Below, in pieces: positions 33,190-42,336 of a stretch of 64,000 nucleotides of DNA; position 1 is the first letter of the stretch; every line of letters begins with the position of its first letter. The DNA is taken from NCBI GenBank assembly GCA_963677215.1, contig OY781919.1, positions 1,736,001-1,800,000 of the forward strand, written 5' to 3'. A program made the position numbers and the translations under genes. The notes under the pieces were generated by a model. The model made no database searches, was not told where the DNA came from, and worked only from the letters and a program-made list of their open reading frames with translations. Origin of the DNA: G963676795 sp963677215. GTDB lineage: Bacteria > Desulfobacterota > Desulfuromonadia > Desulfuromonadales > Geopsychrobacteraceae.

Positions 33190-33657
33190 TCAAGAGAAGA
33201 ATTGGTATTTGACGACCGCTTTGCGTAGAGAGCTTGGACTGCCGAGTTGGATCTTCGGACAGTGGGCCTCTCCGGGCATAAAGATAACAAAAGTCCCCGA
33301 TGTCATGTTCAGCAGACTTGAACGAGCATTGCAGTGATGAAACTCTTGACGATCTTTGTCCGTCAGATAGCGTAGGGGCTGTCCGAGATCCTTCGCTTCG
33401 GTCCAGCGAATACCTTCGGACCCAGCAATCAGGTATTGGATGTCAATGGTCCGGGTGTGATTCTCCCAACGGCACTCTGCTTCCGCGAGGGGCTGATAAC
33501 TAGGTATGTTGGCGTACCAGTCTGGTGCCCCTAGGGGATGGTCACCATATTCGGCTGTAGCCGCTTGTTTTTGCAACCATTCCAAGGATTGAAACAGTAA
33601 GGGGTGGCCTAGAAGTGATTTCCAGTAGGCGCTGTTGTTAAGTTTGGCGGAAAACAT
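33190..33657 (-). CDS. YhcH/YjgK/YiaL-family protein
   Basis: This 155-residue protein is a small cupin-like member of the YhcH/YjgK/YiaL (DUF386) family: ECRWENHTRTIDIQYLIAGS holds the conserved His and DIQY motif, and TFVIFMPGEAHCPKIQLG the second His motif. YhcH is associated with sialic acid catabolic operons and is thought to act as a sugar anomerase/mutarotase (family knowledge). Here it sits in a nonulosonic-acid island, between 6-phosphogluconolactonase and the FkbM gene, and may process a free or activated sugar. It shows no signal peptide. Confidence 0.85.
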   Translation of the reverse strand: MFSAKLNNSAYWKSLLGHPLLFQSLEWLQKQAATAEYGDHPLGAPDWYANIPSYQPLAEAECRWENHTRTIDIQYLIAGSEGIRWTEAKDLGQPLRYLTDKDRQEFHHCNARSSLLNMTSGTFVIFMPGEAHCPKIQLGSPSSLRKAVVKYQFFS

Positions 33658-33730
33658 ATAACCTCGTATCTGGCCTTAGGGGCGGGCAATAGTAAGTTGC
33701 CAAGGTTGCATTGCGGAAATTTACATATGC

Positions 33731-34453
33731 TTAACATTGTTTCAGCCCCGGTCCTAAAAAATAAACGGGAATACAAAATTTTGGACGTAATCCCAGTGCC
33801 GGGCATTGGTTCAGGTCGAGATTATCTGACAGGATATGATTCACAGCCATTTGTTTTTCTTTTCCCCGGACAAGAACCCAAAGATTCCTGCTGTTGTTCA
33901 GCGATGGGTAGGTCAGGGTCACACGTTGATGCCCTTCCGGTCCCGTTCCGGCGCTGACAGCGTAACGGGTTTGTTCGTTCAGAGCTGGGCTGCCCGGAAA
34001 GAGCGATGCGGTATGGCCGTCTTCTCCCAGCCCGAGTAAGGCCAGGTCGAAAAAGGGGTGTTGTTTGTTTATCCCATGCGTTGTCAGTATGCACTCGTAG
34101 TCGCGGGCGGCATCATCGGCTTGCAGTTCCCCTTTGATTCTTACGCAGCGGTCACTGATCCTTAGTGGCTCCAGCAGTGTGCGATAAAGCATATTATAGT
34201 TGCTGTCCTGATGCTGCGGTGGCACGCAACGTTCATCGCTTAAAAAAAATGTCACCCGTTGCCAGTTCACTGTGGTTTTTTGTGCCAGGGAGACAATTTG
34301 ATTATTCAACTCAGCAGGAGTCCTGCCCCCACCCATCACAATACGACAATAGCCCCTAGAGTCTAATGTTTTAATGATTAGTCCCAGAATCTCGAATGCT
34401 GTATTGCGGAAAAAAAAATCATCATTTTCAGAAAGTACGATTTGAGATTGCAT
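33731..34453 (-). CDS. pgl: 6-phosphogluconolactonase (DevB/Pgl type)
   Basis: Pgl hydrolyses 6-phosphogluconolactone to 6-phosphogluconate. The 240-residue protein has the family motifs IVMGGGRTPAEL, VTFFLSDERCVPPQHQDSNY, and LALLGLGEDGHTASLFPGSP, plus VTLTYPSLNNSRNLWVLV. All are as in true lactonases, not glucosamine-6-phosphate deaminases. ATG 34453 is chosen; a GTG at 34462 is possible. Either start lies inside the upstream radical SAM gene. No glucose-6-phosphate dehydrogenase gene accompanies it, so a glycan-specific lactone or a relocated housekeeping gene are both open. Confidence 0.9.
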   Translation of the reverse strand: MQSQIVLSENDDFFFRNTAFEILGLIIKTLDSRGYCRIVMGGGRTPAELNNQIVSLAQKTTVNWQRVTFFLSDERCVPPQHQDSNYNMLYRTLLEPLRISDRCVRIKGELQADDAARDYECILTTHGINKQHPFFDLALLGLGEDGHTASLFPGSPALNEQTRYAVSAGTGPEGHQRVTLTYPSLNNSRNLWVLVRGKEKQMAVNHILSDNLDLNQCPALGLRPKFCIPVYFLGPGLKQC

Positions 34454-36416
34454 ATACCTCACAGGGCTTCGATTCGATATTTCTATATAAATCTATGATT
34501 TCAATGTTATTGCCATATAGATGAAGGCATCTTCTTTTCAGTTCTTCCTGATGCTTGTCGGTTGACAAGACAATTGCATCAACAGTAGATGGGTCAAAGG
34601 TTTCAGATTTTTGCGCTTTTTTATTGAACAAAAGTTTTTCGTTCCCGGGGTTGTCAAGAATTACAGCTTCAATTTTGGGACATTCTAGCAAGAACAAATA
34701 ATAAAAAGACATTAGCCAATACGTATGAACCGGATCGTCTCCGCAATATAGAGCTATTTTTTCTATATTTTTCGGGATCTTCAGAAATGAATCCGTAGCT
34801 GATATCATCTTGTTGTAATCTTCAAGAATCTGATCACGCCCCTCTTTTTTGGAGCGAGATTTTTGGAAAAGGAAAGCCAGATAACCATAATTTTTATATA
34901 GCGTCCAGTTCTCAGATTCTGTCAATTTTCTAATATGATTTTGCATTTCTGGATTATGACGATGCCCTGTATTCAGCAGTATGTAGCCATTTGGGGTTAT
35001 TTTTTCTTCTAGTTCTGAAATATCGTTAACAACAGAGTTGGTATTGATAACTGCGAACTCTATGTCTTTCTCTTCTCGTTCGGAGTAAATTTTAATATCA
35101 TCAAAATTATACTCTTGCGATGAAAAGTATCTTCTTATTTTTAATAAGTATTCATCGTCATTTGACAAATAATCAGAAGTATAAAACTTTGATTTAGTCA
35201 TTAATATCGGTGTGAAAAATCCTGTCCCTATCTCAAGAACAGAGGCATATCTGTTAGATAAAATTTCATCAACTGTCTCCATTGCCGTCTGTGTCCATTT
35301 TTGACTGCGAGTTTGATTCATCAATAATGTGTTTCGTTTGAATGAAAACTCTGGAAGCTCTAATATATATTTTTTTACGCCCGATAAACTTGATATCTGT
35401 TTTAATGCGTAAGGGCAGGAACGCAGAGAAACTTTTGAGGGGCAAGTCGTGTAATTTTTTTTATTAATAATATTATCTCTCATTTCTGAAATGAGAGGGT
35501 TGGCTAAGATGTCAGAAATGCTCTTTTCGTTCAGGTTCCCGATAGAAAATCCGGAAAAATTACATCCAAGTCTTACATCTCCTGTATGCTCAACCTGTAT
35601 TTGGTTAAATAAATGATTACACTGACTATTCGAATAATCATAGCTTGGAGTCTGTATTTCAGAAAAGATAGGCGTCGCATTTAAGTCGAGAGAATATTGA
35701 GAATAATCAAAGATACATCCATGGGGTTCAAGAAGTTTTGAAACGGATTCCATTTCATTGCAGACTTGCTCTTTAAGTTTTTCAGGGATACTGTTTTTGG
35801 AATAGAACTGTTTTTGTTCATTGCTCCCCAATACGGGTGGCCGATATTCACGGACGAGGAGCACGTCCGCTTTTCCTGCTACCAATTCAATAAATTCATG
35901 CAACTTGCCTATTAATGGCCTTGTCATGACGAATGACACTTGAATTTTCGTTGCTACTTTAGACTTCAGCTGGCCTAATCGTGTCAATGCCTTTTGGGCC
36001 TCTTCAAAATGATCACGCCCGGAGATTTCTCTATAGAGTTCTTTGTTCGGGGCATTGATGCTGAAATTGACAACCGAAAAGAACCCCGATTCCGCCTTTG
36101 AGAACCAATAGTCGTTAAAAAGAGTGCCATTAGTGACGAGATACATCCGGACGCCTTTGTTGTGGCGCTCAACAAGCTTGATAAAGTCTTTAATACCTTT
36201 CCAGAGAAAAATTTCCCCGCCGGCTGGTTGGATGATTTTAAGTTGACCCAGTTCAATGAGGGGACGCAGGTTTTCAAGGGCCTTCGCCGAAATGTCAGAT
36301 GCCGATGCATGATGTGGCTGCCAGCAGAAACCACAGCGATTGTTGCAAAGAAAAGTTGCTTTTATCCCGAGGCAGCGAATGGCATTGAGGTTTTTAAGTG
36401 CTTCGGATTCATTCAT
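34428..36416 (-). CDS. Radical SAM/SPASM protein fused to a methyltransferase-like region
   Basis: The ATG at 36416 overlaps the upstream stop (ATGAATGA) and gives 662 residues. Near residue 21 is the radical SAM cluster motif C-N-N-R-C-G-F-C. A SPASM-like cysteine region follows near residues 275-345 (CNHLFNQIQVEHTGDVRLGC, then CPSKVSLRSCPYAL). The C-terminal half has a Rossmann methyltransferase-like segment (YASVLEIGTGFFTPILM near residue 400) and a last alpha/beta segment (KIALYCGDDPVHTYWLM near 548). The combination suggests radical chemistry plus methyl transfer on a sugar or peptide. I know no named family with this order. The gene is strongly AT-rich. Confidence 0.78.
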   Translation of the reverse strand: MNESEALKNLNAIRCLGIKATFLCNNRCGFCWQPHHASASDISAKALENLRPLIELGQLKIIQPAGGEIFLWKGIKDFIKLVERHNKGVRMYLVTNGTLFNDYWFSKAESGFFSVVNFSINAPNKELYREISGRDHFEEAQKALTRLGQLKSKVATKIQVSFVMTRPLIGKLHEFIELVAGKADVLLVREYRPPVLGSNEQKQFYSKNSIPEKLKEQVCNEMESVSKLLEPHGCIFDYSQYSLDLNATPIFSEIQTPSYDYSNSQCNHLFNQIQVEHTGDVRLGCNFSGFSIGNLNEKSISDILANPLISEMRDNIINKKNYTTCPSKVSLRSCPYALKQISSLSGVKKYILELPEFSFKRNTLLMNQTRSQKWTQTAMETVDEILSNRYASVLEIGTGFFTPILMTKSKFYTSDYLSNDDEYLLKIRRYFSSQEYNFDDIKIYSEREEKDIEFAVINTNSVVNDISELEEKITPNGYILLNTGHRHNPEMQNHIRKLTESENWTLYKNYGYLAFLFQKSRSKKEGRDQILEDYNKMISATDSFLKIPKNIEKIALYCGDDPVHTYWLMSFYYLFLLECPKIEAVILDNPGNEKLLFNKKAQKSETFDPSTVDAIVLSTDKHQEELKRRCLHLYGNNIEIIDLYRNIESKPCEVYAISNRTF

Positions 36417-37836
36417 TGACGACTCCAGCCGTTTTGAACAGATTCGAGAGTCTCGTCGAGTTGGCGAAAAGCTGTTCCAGGTCAAGATCAGGGTGCTTCC
36501 GCCTGTACTGGGGGACAAAGGTATACAGCCAGGCCATGGCCAGGGCTTTGTAAAAATCGGTATCTGCAGAGTTCATCCAGGGCCTCAGTTTGAGGTCAAT
36601 GCTATCTGTCGGAGGGATGGGTATGACTTCGACTCCGGAAAGGGAGTTGAAAGTAAAATCGATTTTATTACTGTAACAATTGCTTTCCGAGTTGATAATC
36701 AGGTCATTTGGCTGTGGAGCATAGAGATAAAACATTGACGAAGCATAGCCATTGGATACTTTTCGGATAGAATTAGCCACTTTCAGGCTCTCAAGGATGT
36801 CTACGTCATCTTCTCCGGGGAGACCAAACATGAAAGCGGTTATGAAGGTAACCTTATGGGACGTCAGTTGTTGAATCAGCTGCAAGGATTTATCAATATC
36901 GATAGGTTTGTTAAGCTGCTTGCGAATTTTCTTGGAGCCAGATTCGATACACATCGTGACACTGATTTTTTTGTCACAAATGATCTCCCTTATAGCAGGT
37001 GTGAAGTTGCTGAGATGACCATATACCCTGGTGATATTGTAGCCTCTTTCTTCACTTGTCCTGAAGATTTCCAAGGCCCTCTTCTCATTGATAAGAAAAT
37101 TGTCGTCCATGAAGGTGAAAGACGCGTTGCCGAACAGTTGGTGCCAATAATCCATTTCAGCAATGACGGACTCACTGCTGCGTAACAGGTAGCGCCCCTG
37201 GTTTGTGAACGTATTGTAGCAAAACGAGCACTTATAGGGGCAGCCACGGGAAGAAATCAGAGGTACGGTCCTGCTGTACTCAACCCCTTTACGCCAGAGA
37301 TCAAGCCGGATTCTGGGCATATCGTCTAGATTTTCGGACAGTCTGTGAATTTCTCCCTGTTTGTAGCTGTCATCCGGCATGATCAGGCTGATGTTGGGAT
37401 GTTCCTGAAGTTTGATGGTATTGTTTTCCTGGAGGTGTCCTGTCAGCTCGACAACTGTACGTTCTCCTGGCCCCATGACAACATAGTCCGCTCCGCCTTC
37501 CCTGAGGCAGATCTCTGGAAGGGCAGAAGCGATAGGCCCTCCCCAGACGATAGGAATGTTGTGATGTGAGTTTTTTATGCGCTTGGTCAATTCTATGGTG
37601 TTTACAATGTTTTCTCCCAGGTAAACCGAGAATCCTATAAACAGGATGTCGTCAGATAGTGCTTCTTCCAGAATTTTTAGGTAATCGGTTTCAAGCTGTG
37701 GGTCGACAAACAGCACATCGTAGCCTGCTTCGCAGAGAGATGAAGCAATAGAAAGAATGCCAAGCGGCGGGCCGAAATTTGAAAATTCACGGGCCAGTTG
37801 AGTAAATGATGAATTTATAAGTATGATTTTTGACAT
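36409..37836 (-). CDS. B12-binding-domain radical SAM enzyme
   Basis: This 475-residue protein has an N-terminal cobalamin-binding-like domain (FGPPLGILSIASSLCEAGYD, then GGPIASALPEICLREGGADY and MGPGERTVVEL). The radical SAM core has C-P-Y-K-C-S-F-C near residue 203 and AFMFGLPGEDDVDILES near 331. Class B radical SAM methylases and related enzymes have this layout; they methylate unactivated carbon or phosphorus or rearrange substrates. It overlaps the next radical SAM gene by eight bases, so the two are probably made together. The substrate is unknown. Confidence 0.85.
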   Translation of the reverse strand: MSKIILINSSFTQLAREFSNFGPPLGILSIASSLCEAGYDVLFVDPQLETDYLKILEEALSDDILFIGFSVYLGENIVNTIELTKRIKNSHHNIPIVWGGPIASALPEICLREGGADYVVMGPGERTVVELTGHLQENNTIKLQEHPNISLIMPDDSYKQGEIHRLSENLDDMPRIRLDLWRKGVEYSRTVPLISSRGCPYKCSFCYNTFTNQGRYLLRSSESVIAEMDYWHQLFGNASFTFMDDNFLINEKRALEIFRTSEERGYNITRVYGHLSNFTPAIREIICDKKISVTMCIESGSKKIRKQLNKPIDIDKSLQLIQQLTSHKVTFITAFMFGLPGEDDVDILESLKVANSIRKVSNGYASSMFYLYAPQPNDLIINSESNCYSNKIDFTFNSLSGVEVIPIPPTDSIDLKLRPWMNSADTDFYKALAMAWLYTFVPQYRRKHPDLDLEQLFANSTRLSNLFKTAGVVNE

Positions 37837-38021
37837 ATTCTTGTCTCTCTTACAATCGCAGTAGTGGTGGTTCTTTCCGGAGGGTTACTTGCTGCTTATG
37901 TGTCTTGTCACGATCATTTTTTCCTCTGATAGAGCCGGATTTTCCTGAGCTGGGGAAACGGTTCGTGTCATGGTGATGTCTGCAAGAGTATGAGTTGCAC
38001 AAAAACAGTGTAGAATCCCTT

Positions 38022-39170
38022 TTATTCCAAAATACTGTCCAAGCTCTTTCTTGGAAAGATTTCCAGTTTTCCGCCCCGTGTCGCATTGAAAATTTTCCCA
38101 CCATTGTCTTCAAAACATTTTTTTGCTTTATGAAACGGCGGTTCATGGAGATGCAGGTTTGGCATATTCCATAGTTCTCCTTGCGGGCGGTAATCGGGAT
38201 GAAAATGATTTTGTTCCCCGGAAGCAATTAATTGTCCTGTTGCATTCGTCCGGGTAGGAACGTCAAATGAAAAATCGACTCCGAGCAGGTACAGTTCCCT
38301 GATGCCCATGATAGAAGCCATTTGAATCATGGAGTAGGTAACAGTTGCCCCCCAATGCAGGCCATTGATAAAATTCGTACCGAAACCGGGTTGATGCGGG
38401 TAATAATCTTCAACAATATCAAAGAAAATAAGCTGGTTGTCTGTCGGCGGTGGGCAGCAATCAAGATAAAAAGGAAAAAATTTCACTGGTCCCTTCAAGG
38501 CGTTGATCTGTTTCTGGTTGTTTCTCATGACCAGGTGGTCCACCACGCTGTAGTAGGTCGGGCGCCAGTCGGTTTTTTCGAAGGCGAGGTAGATTTTGTT
38601 GGATGCAAAGGTGATTTCATTTTTCAGTTTGTTCAGGTCCTCGATGGATAAGCTGGGGCCGTTGCCGAGCACAAAGGCACGTTCGTCTTTGTGCATGTTT
38701 TCAAGCTTGGCCAGCCTCTCGTCGTTTTCCCGCCAGAGAGTTTCCCATGCTGTTGTACTGTTCAGGTCAGAACGGCCACTTTCTGTGGTGTGCCTTAGTT
38801 TCAGTGCTTGTACGATGGGAATGGACTCGGCGTGGAAATATTCCAGTACCATCTGGCTGCGCTTATCCAATTCATTCATGAATTGAACTGTTGGGCTTGG
38901 CTTGATCCATTGCTGAACGGCTTTGGCAATTCTGTGTTCTGGTGAGGAGGTCAGACACAACTGGGCGAATTTTATCGCTTCTTGATCATTTCCGTTCAAA
39001 AAGTTAAGCAAGGCGAGGTGATACAGTACTGACGCCAAGCCTTTTGGGTCGCGGTACAACTCCTGGAATTCAAGCGTCTGCTCAAAGGAGCTGATTGCTT
39101 TCGTAATCTCCAGGCGACTTTCATAAAATCGTGCCCTGAAATTTAGATATGCCAAACTGTTTGAATGCAT
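38022..39170 (-). CDS. TPR-like helical region fused to DUF115/MptE-like domain
   Basis: This 382-residue protein begins with about 120 residues of TPR-like helices (LAYLNFRARFYESRLEITKA, then a GLASVLYHLALLNFLNGND unit). The DUF115-type core follows: FVLGNGPSLSIEDLNKLKNE, ITFASNKIYLAFEKTDWRPT, and LYLLGVDFSFDVPTRTN. The core is paralogous to the protein at 25843-26646 on the other strand. It is probably a glycan transfer or motility-accessory protein. A gap of 185 bases without a recognisable gene separates it from the radical SAM gene downstream. Confidence 0.8.
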   Translation of the reverse strand: MHSNSLAYLNFRARFYESRLEITKAISSFEQTLEFQELYRDPKGLASVLYHLALLNFLNGNDQEAIKFAQLCLTSSPEHRIAKAVQQWIKPSPTVQFMNELDKRSQMVLEYFHAESIPIVQALKLRHTTESGRSDLNSTTAWETLWRENDERLAKLENMHKDERAFVLGNGPSLSIEDLNKLKNEITFASNKIYLAFEKTDWRPTYYSVVDHLVMRNNQKQINALKGPVKFFPFYLDCCPPPTDNQLIFFDIVEDYYPHQPGFGTNFINGLHWGATVTYSMIQMASIMGIRELYLLGVDFSFDVPTRTNATGQLIASGEQNHFHPDYRPQGELWNMPNLHLHEPPFHKAKKCFEDNGGKIFNATRGGKLEIFPRKSLDSILE

Positions 39171-39178
39171 GTTTTATC

Positions 39179-40312
39179 TCAAAAGACAGGTTTCAAGATG
39201 GCCCTTAAGGGCGCCCATGTGCACCGCATTTCTCCGTGTGTACCATTGTCCAGACAGTTGATATTATGGGCCGGATCGGCATAGTGTTTCTTAAGAGTCG
39301 CAGCGTTTTCGAAGGCGGAAAGCGCCTTGGCATAATGGTGCTGCCTTGAAAAAACAACCCCCAGATTATTGTAAGCTGCAGCGTTGTCGGGAGAAAACGA
39401 CAGGCACTTTTCGTAAGCTAATTCGGCATCATGCAACCTGCAGTCAAGCATATGGATATTGCCCAGGAAAAAGTAGAGCAGCGGGTCATTGTAGCCATCT
39501 GTAATTAGTTCATTGAAGAGTGACTGGGCTTCGTCGAGCTTTTCCATGCGAAACAGCACACAGGCAAAGGCAAACTTGGCGTTTTCCTGATTTGGATAGG
39601 TTGCTCTCAGGGCCTGGTAAATGGTTTTTGTGGAGTGCTTTTTTAAGGCTTTCAGCTCATTGAGCCGCTGTCCTTTCCGATTGCGACTAATGTTTTCACC
39701 GTGAAGTCTGTAGAAAAGCAACGGCTCGTCAATGTAGGCAATGTCCCACTGTGTTCCGATTCGCAACCAAAGATCATATTCTTCATTGAATGAGAGGTCT
39801 TCATCGAAGCCTCCAAAATTCAGGAGAATGTCTCTACGCAGCATGGTTGCTGATGTCGAGCCGATTTGATTTCTTTCAAAGAGCTTTCCGAGAAAACCTT
39901 TTGGGTTGAACTCCGGGCAACGGATCACATCGCCAGTAAATTTTCCATTTGAGTCAATGTAACTCATTGCGCAGAAAACCATGGCTGATGCCTGGTGTGT
40001 ATCAAGAATGGTCTTTTGTTTTTCTAGCCGCTCGGGATGGGCAATATCGTCGCAATCCAGAAATGCGATGAATTCTCCAGTAGCTTTTCTGATGCCTATA
40101 TTACGAGCAGCGGATGCGCCTACGCCTGATGTTCTGTAAACTGAAATTGCATAATTGTAACGATCCAGGATTTCTGCAGTTGTGTCGGTTGATCCATCAT
40201 CAATGACAATAATTTCATCGGGAACCGCTGATTGGCAAAGAAGACTATCAATTGCTTCACCAACAAAACGTTCACCATTTTTGACAGGGATAATTACACT
40301 GCATGTTGACAT
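39179..40312 (-). CDS. Family 2 glycosyltransferase with C-terminal TPR repeats
   Basis: This 377-residue protein has a GT-A domain (SVIIPVKNGERFVGEAIDSL, VIDDGSTDTT near residue 36, LDCDDIAHPERL near 90, FYRLHGENISR near 205). From about residue 235 it is made of TPR units, including DNAAAYNNLGVVFSRQHHYA. GT2-TPR fusions are common in flagellin and cell-surface glycosylation loci. The end lies eight bases before the TPR-DUF115 gene, suggesting co-translation and perhaps a shared complex. Confidence 0.88.
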   Translation of the reverse strand: MSTCSVIIPVKNGERFVGEAIDSLLCQSAVPDEIIVIDDGSTDTTAEILDRYNYAISVYRTSGVGASAARNIGIRKATGEFIAFLDCDDIAHPERLEKQKTILDTHQASAMVFCAMSYIDSNGKFTGDVIRCPEFNPKGFLGKLFERNQIGSTSATMLRRDILLNFGGFDEDLSFNEEYDLWLRIGTQWDIAYIDEPLLFYRLHGENISRNRKGQRLNELKALKKHSTKTIYQALRATYPNQENAKFAFACVLFRMEKLDEAQSLFNELITDGYNDPLLYFFLGNIHMLDCRLHDAELAYEKCLSFSPDNAAAYNNLGVVFSRQHHYAKALSAFENAATLKKHYADPAHNINCLDNGTHGEMRCTWAPLRAILKPVF

Positions 40313-40388
40313 ACGGCCTCATGATTGCTTGCGCTAAATCTTAGCTGAATGACTATCTGTTGAATTTTCTTTATGCCGAACATCATGT

Positions 40389-41342
40389 TTACAATTTATT
40401 CTGAATTAATTCACTCAGTTCGGATTGCGCTTTTACGTGATAAGGGTACAGTTGAATACAATTCTCGAGGTGCGATTGTTTTCCCTCAATCCTATAGAGG
40501 TGATAATAGGCACTTCCCGCCCGCCAATCGTAAGGGCAATTCTCAATAATTTCTCTTAAAATTCTGACGGAAGTCTCCGGGTCTGTTGCCAGGAGTAACG
40601 TTGCTTCGTTATAGAGTTTTTCCCAGTTGACTGCCTCTGCCAACGACGCATAGTTTTTCAGTTCGGGGTTCTCGTAAAGAGAATCTGTGGTGAAGCTTTG
40701 CCATTTTTGTTGGAAATAGGAGTCGTCGGTATTTTGAAGCATACGGAAATCTTTGTTCGTCGACATATAGTCCCCCTGAATGTGAATGACTTCCAGATTC
40801 AGAGCGCAGGCAACTTTTTCCCCCTGCTTCCAGGCTTGGAGGCAGATGTCGGTGTCATGTTGGTATTTACTGAAGCTCTTGTCGAAAAAGAAATGTTCTG
40901 GCTCAGTCACTAACATGACAGCGCTGCTCAGTGCCGGAACATAAGCATAATTTCCGTTCTTAGCGACTGTTGAGCGCATCATTTCTGTCGTCGCATTTTT
41001 ATAGACCAATATCCCCCTGTGATTGATCTCTCCGCCTGCAAAAGTGTGAGAACAGCCAACGATCGAGGCGTTACTGGTGCGTGCAGTTTCTGTCAGTTTG
41101 CTGATCCAGTCACTGTCTCCGATAAAAACATCATCATCCAGAAAAATAATAGATTTCGACTCTGCGGTCCTAAGAAAGCTGTCCATAGTCACTGCATGGC
41201 GGAAGTCGGCGTCGAAACAATTGTCGATGACCAACAGTTCTGCCCTGCTAAGATCGGTGTTTTTCAGATGGTCAATGGCTTTTCTGGTTACGGGTCGATT
41301 GATGTCGGGGGTACACAGAATAATTCGAACATCCTTCATCAT
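40389..41342 (-). CDS. Glycosyltransferase-like protein with D-D-D motif
   Basis: The start is taken at the ATG 41342 (MMKDVRIILC), which overlaps the upstream stop; ATG 41339 is equally possible, with AAAGG seven bases before it. The 317-residue protein has a GT-A-like N-terminus (DVRIILCTPDINRPVTRKAI), a KSIIFLDDDVFIGDSDWI metal-binding block near residue 65 and a C-terminal helical part resembling TPR (SAYYHLYRIEGKQSHLENCI). It probably transfers a sugar; the donor cannot be told. It is coupled to the UDP-xylose synthase gene. Confidence 0.78.
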   Translation of the reverse strand: MMKDVRIILCTPDINRPVTRKAIDHLKNTDLSRAELLVIDNCFDADFRHAVTMDSFLRTAESKSIIFLDDDVFIGDSDWISKLTETARTSNASIVGCSHTFAGGEINHRGILVYKNATTEMMRSTVAKNGNYAYVPALSSAVMLVTEPEHFFFDKSFSKYQHDTDICLQAWKQGEKVACALNLEVIHIQGDYMSTNKDFRMLQNTDDSYFQQKWQSFTTDSLYENPELKNYASLAEAVNWEKLYNEATLLLATDPETSVRILREIIENCPYDWRAGSAYYHLYRIEGKQSHLENCIQLYPYHVKAQSELSELIQNKL

Positions 41343-42304
41343 TGAGCCTTTAAGGATGAACCGTTGGAGTTTAGCAGTGCAGCAAAGTAAGCTATGGTTT
41401 TCTCCAGCCCTTGTTCCAGGTTGATCGTCGGTTGCCATTCAAGGAGCTTCTCGGCTAAAGAGATGACGGGCTGTCTTTGTTTGGGGTCATCGTTGGGCAA
41501 AGGATGAAAAACGATCTGCGACTTCGAAGCGGTCATCTCTATGATCTTTTTTGCCAGTTCCAGAATGGTAAATTCAGTTGGGTTACCCAAGTTAACCGGT
41601 CCGGTAATATCCTTGCCGGTCTCCATTAATTTGATGAGACCTTCAATGAGGTCATCGACATAGCAAAAGGAGCGGGTCTGAGTACCGTCGCCGAAGATGG
41701 TGATCGGTTCTCCTTTCAATGCTTGTACGATGAAGTTGCTGACGACCCGGCCATCGTTGGTGTGCATGCGTGGCCCGTAGGTATTAAAGATTCTGGCGAC
41801 TTTGATTTGCAATTTATGCTGTCGGAAATAGTCAAAGAACAGGGTCTCGGCACAGCGTTTTCCTTCGTCATAACATGCTCTGATGCCAATCGGGTTGACT
41901 TGTCCCCAGTAACTTTCCGGTTGAGGGTGGATCTCCGGGTCTCCATAGACTTCGCTGGTTGATGCCTGAAGGATCTTGGCTTTAACTCGTTTAGCCAGTC
42001 CCAGCATATTGATTGCACCGTGGACACTTGTCTTGGTTGTCTGCACGGGGTCAAACTGATAGTGGATTGGCGATGCCGGGCAGGCAAGGTTGTAGATTTC
42101 GTCGACTTCGATGTACAGCGGAAAGGTGACATCGTGGCGAAGAAACTCAAAGTCGGGGTTTGAAAGTAAATGTGCTATATTTTTTTTACTTCCGGTAAAA
42201 CAATTATCGGCACAGATGACTTCATGTTTTTGTTCGAGAAGCTTTTCGCATAAATGACTCCCCAGGAAACCTGCTCCTCCGGTGATTAAAATCCGTTTTG
42301 ACAT
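41339..42304 (-). CDS. UDP-glucuronate decarboxylase (UDP-xylose synthase)
   Basis: UXS enzymes convert UDP-glucuronate to UDP-xylose. The 321-residue SDR-type protein has RILITGGAGFLGSHLCEKLL at the N-terminus, the family block NLACPASPIHYQFDPVQT, then STSEVYGDPEIHPQPESYWG and RACYDEGKRCAETLFFDYFR with the catalytic Tyr-Lys. ARIFNTYGPRMHTNDGRVVS completes a very typical UXS sequence. The product could feed the GT61-type enzyme at 24134. It ends overlapping the next glycosyltransferase gene by four bases. Confidence 0.92.
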   Translation of the reverse strand: MSKRILITGGAGFLGSHLCEKLLEQKHEVICADNCFTGSKKNIAHLLSNPDFEFLRHDVTFPLYIEVDEIYNLACPASPIHYQFDPVQTTKTSVHGAINMLGLAKRVKAKILQASTSEVYGDPEIHPQPESYWGQVNPIGIRACYDEGKRCAETLFFDYFRQHKLQIKVARIFNTYGPRMHTNDGRVVSNFIVQALKGEPITIFGDGTQTRSFCYVDDLIEGLIKLMETGKDITGPVNLGNPTEFTILELAKKIIEMTASKSQIVFHPLPNDDPKQRQPVISLAEKLLEWQPTINLEQGLEKTIAYFAALLNSNGSSLKAQ

Positions 42305-42336
42305 GAATGCATTTCATCCTTTCGCAAATAGGGGGG

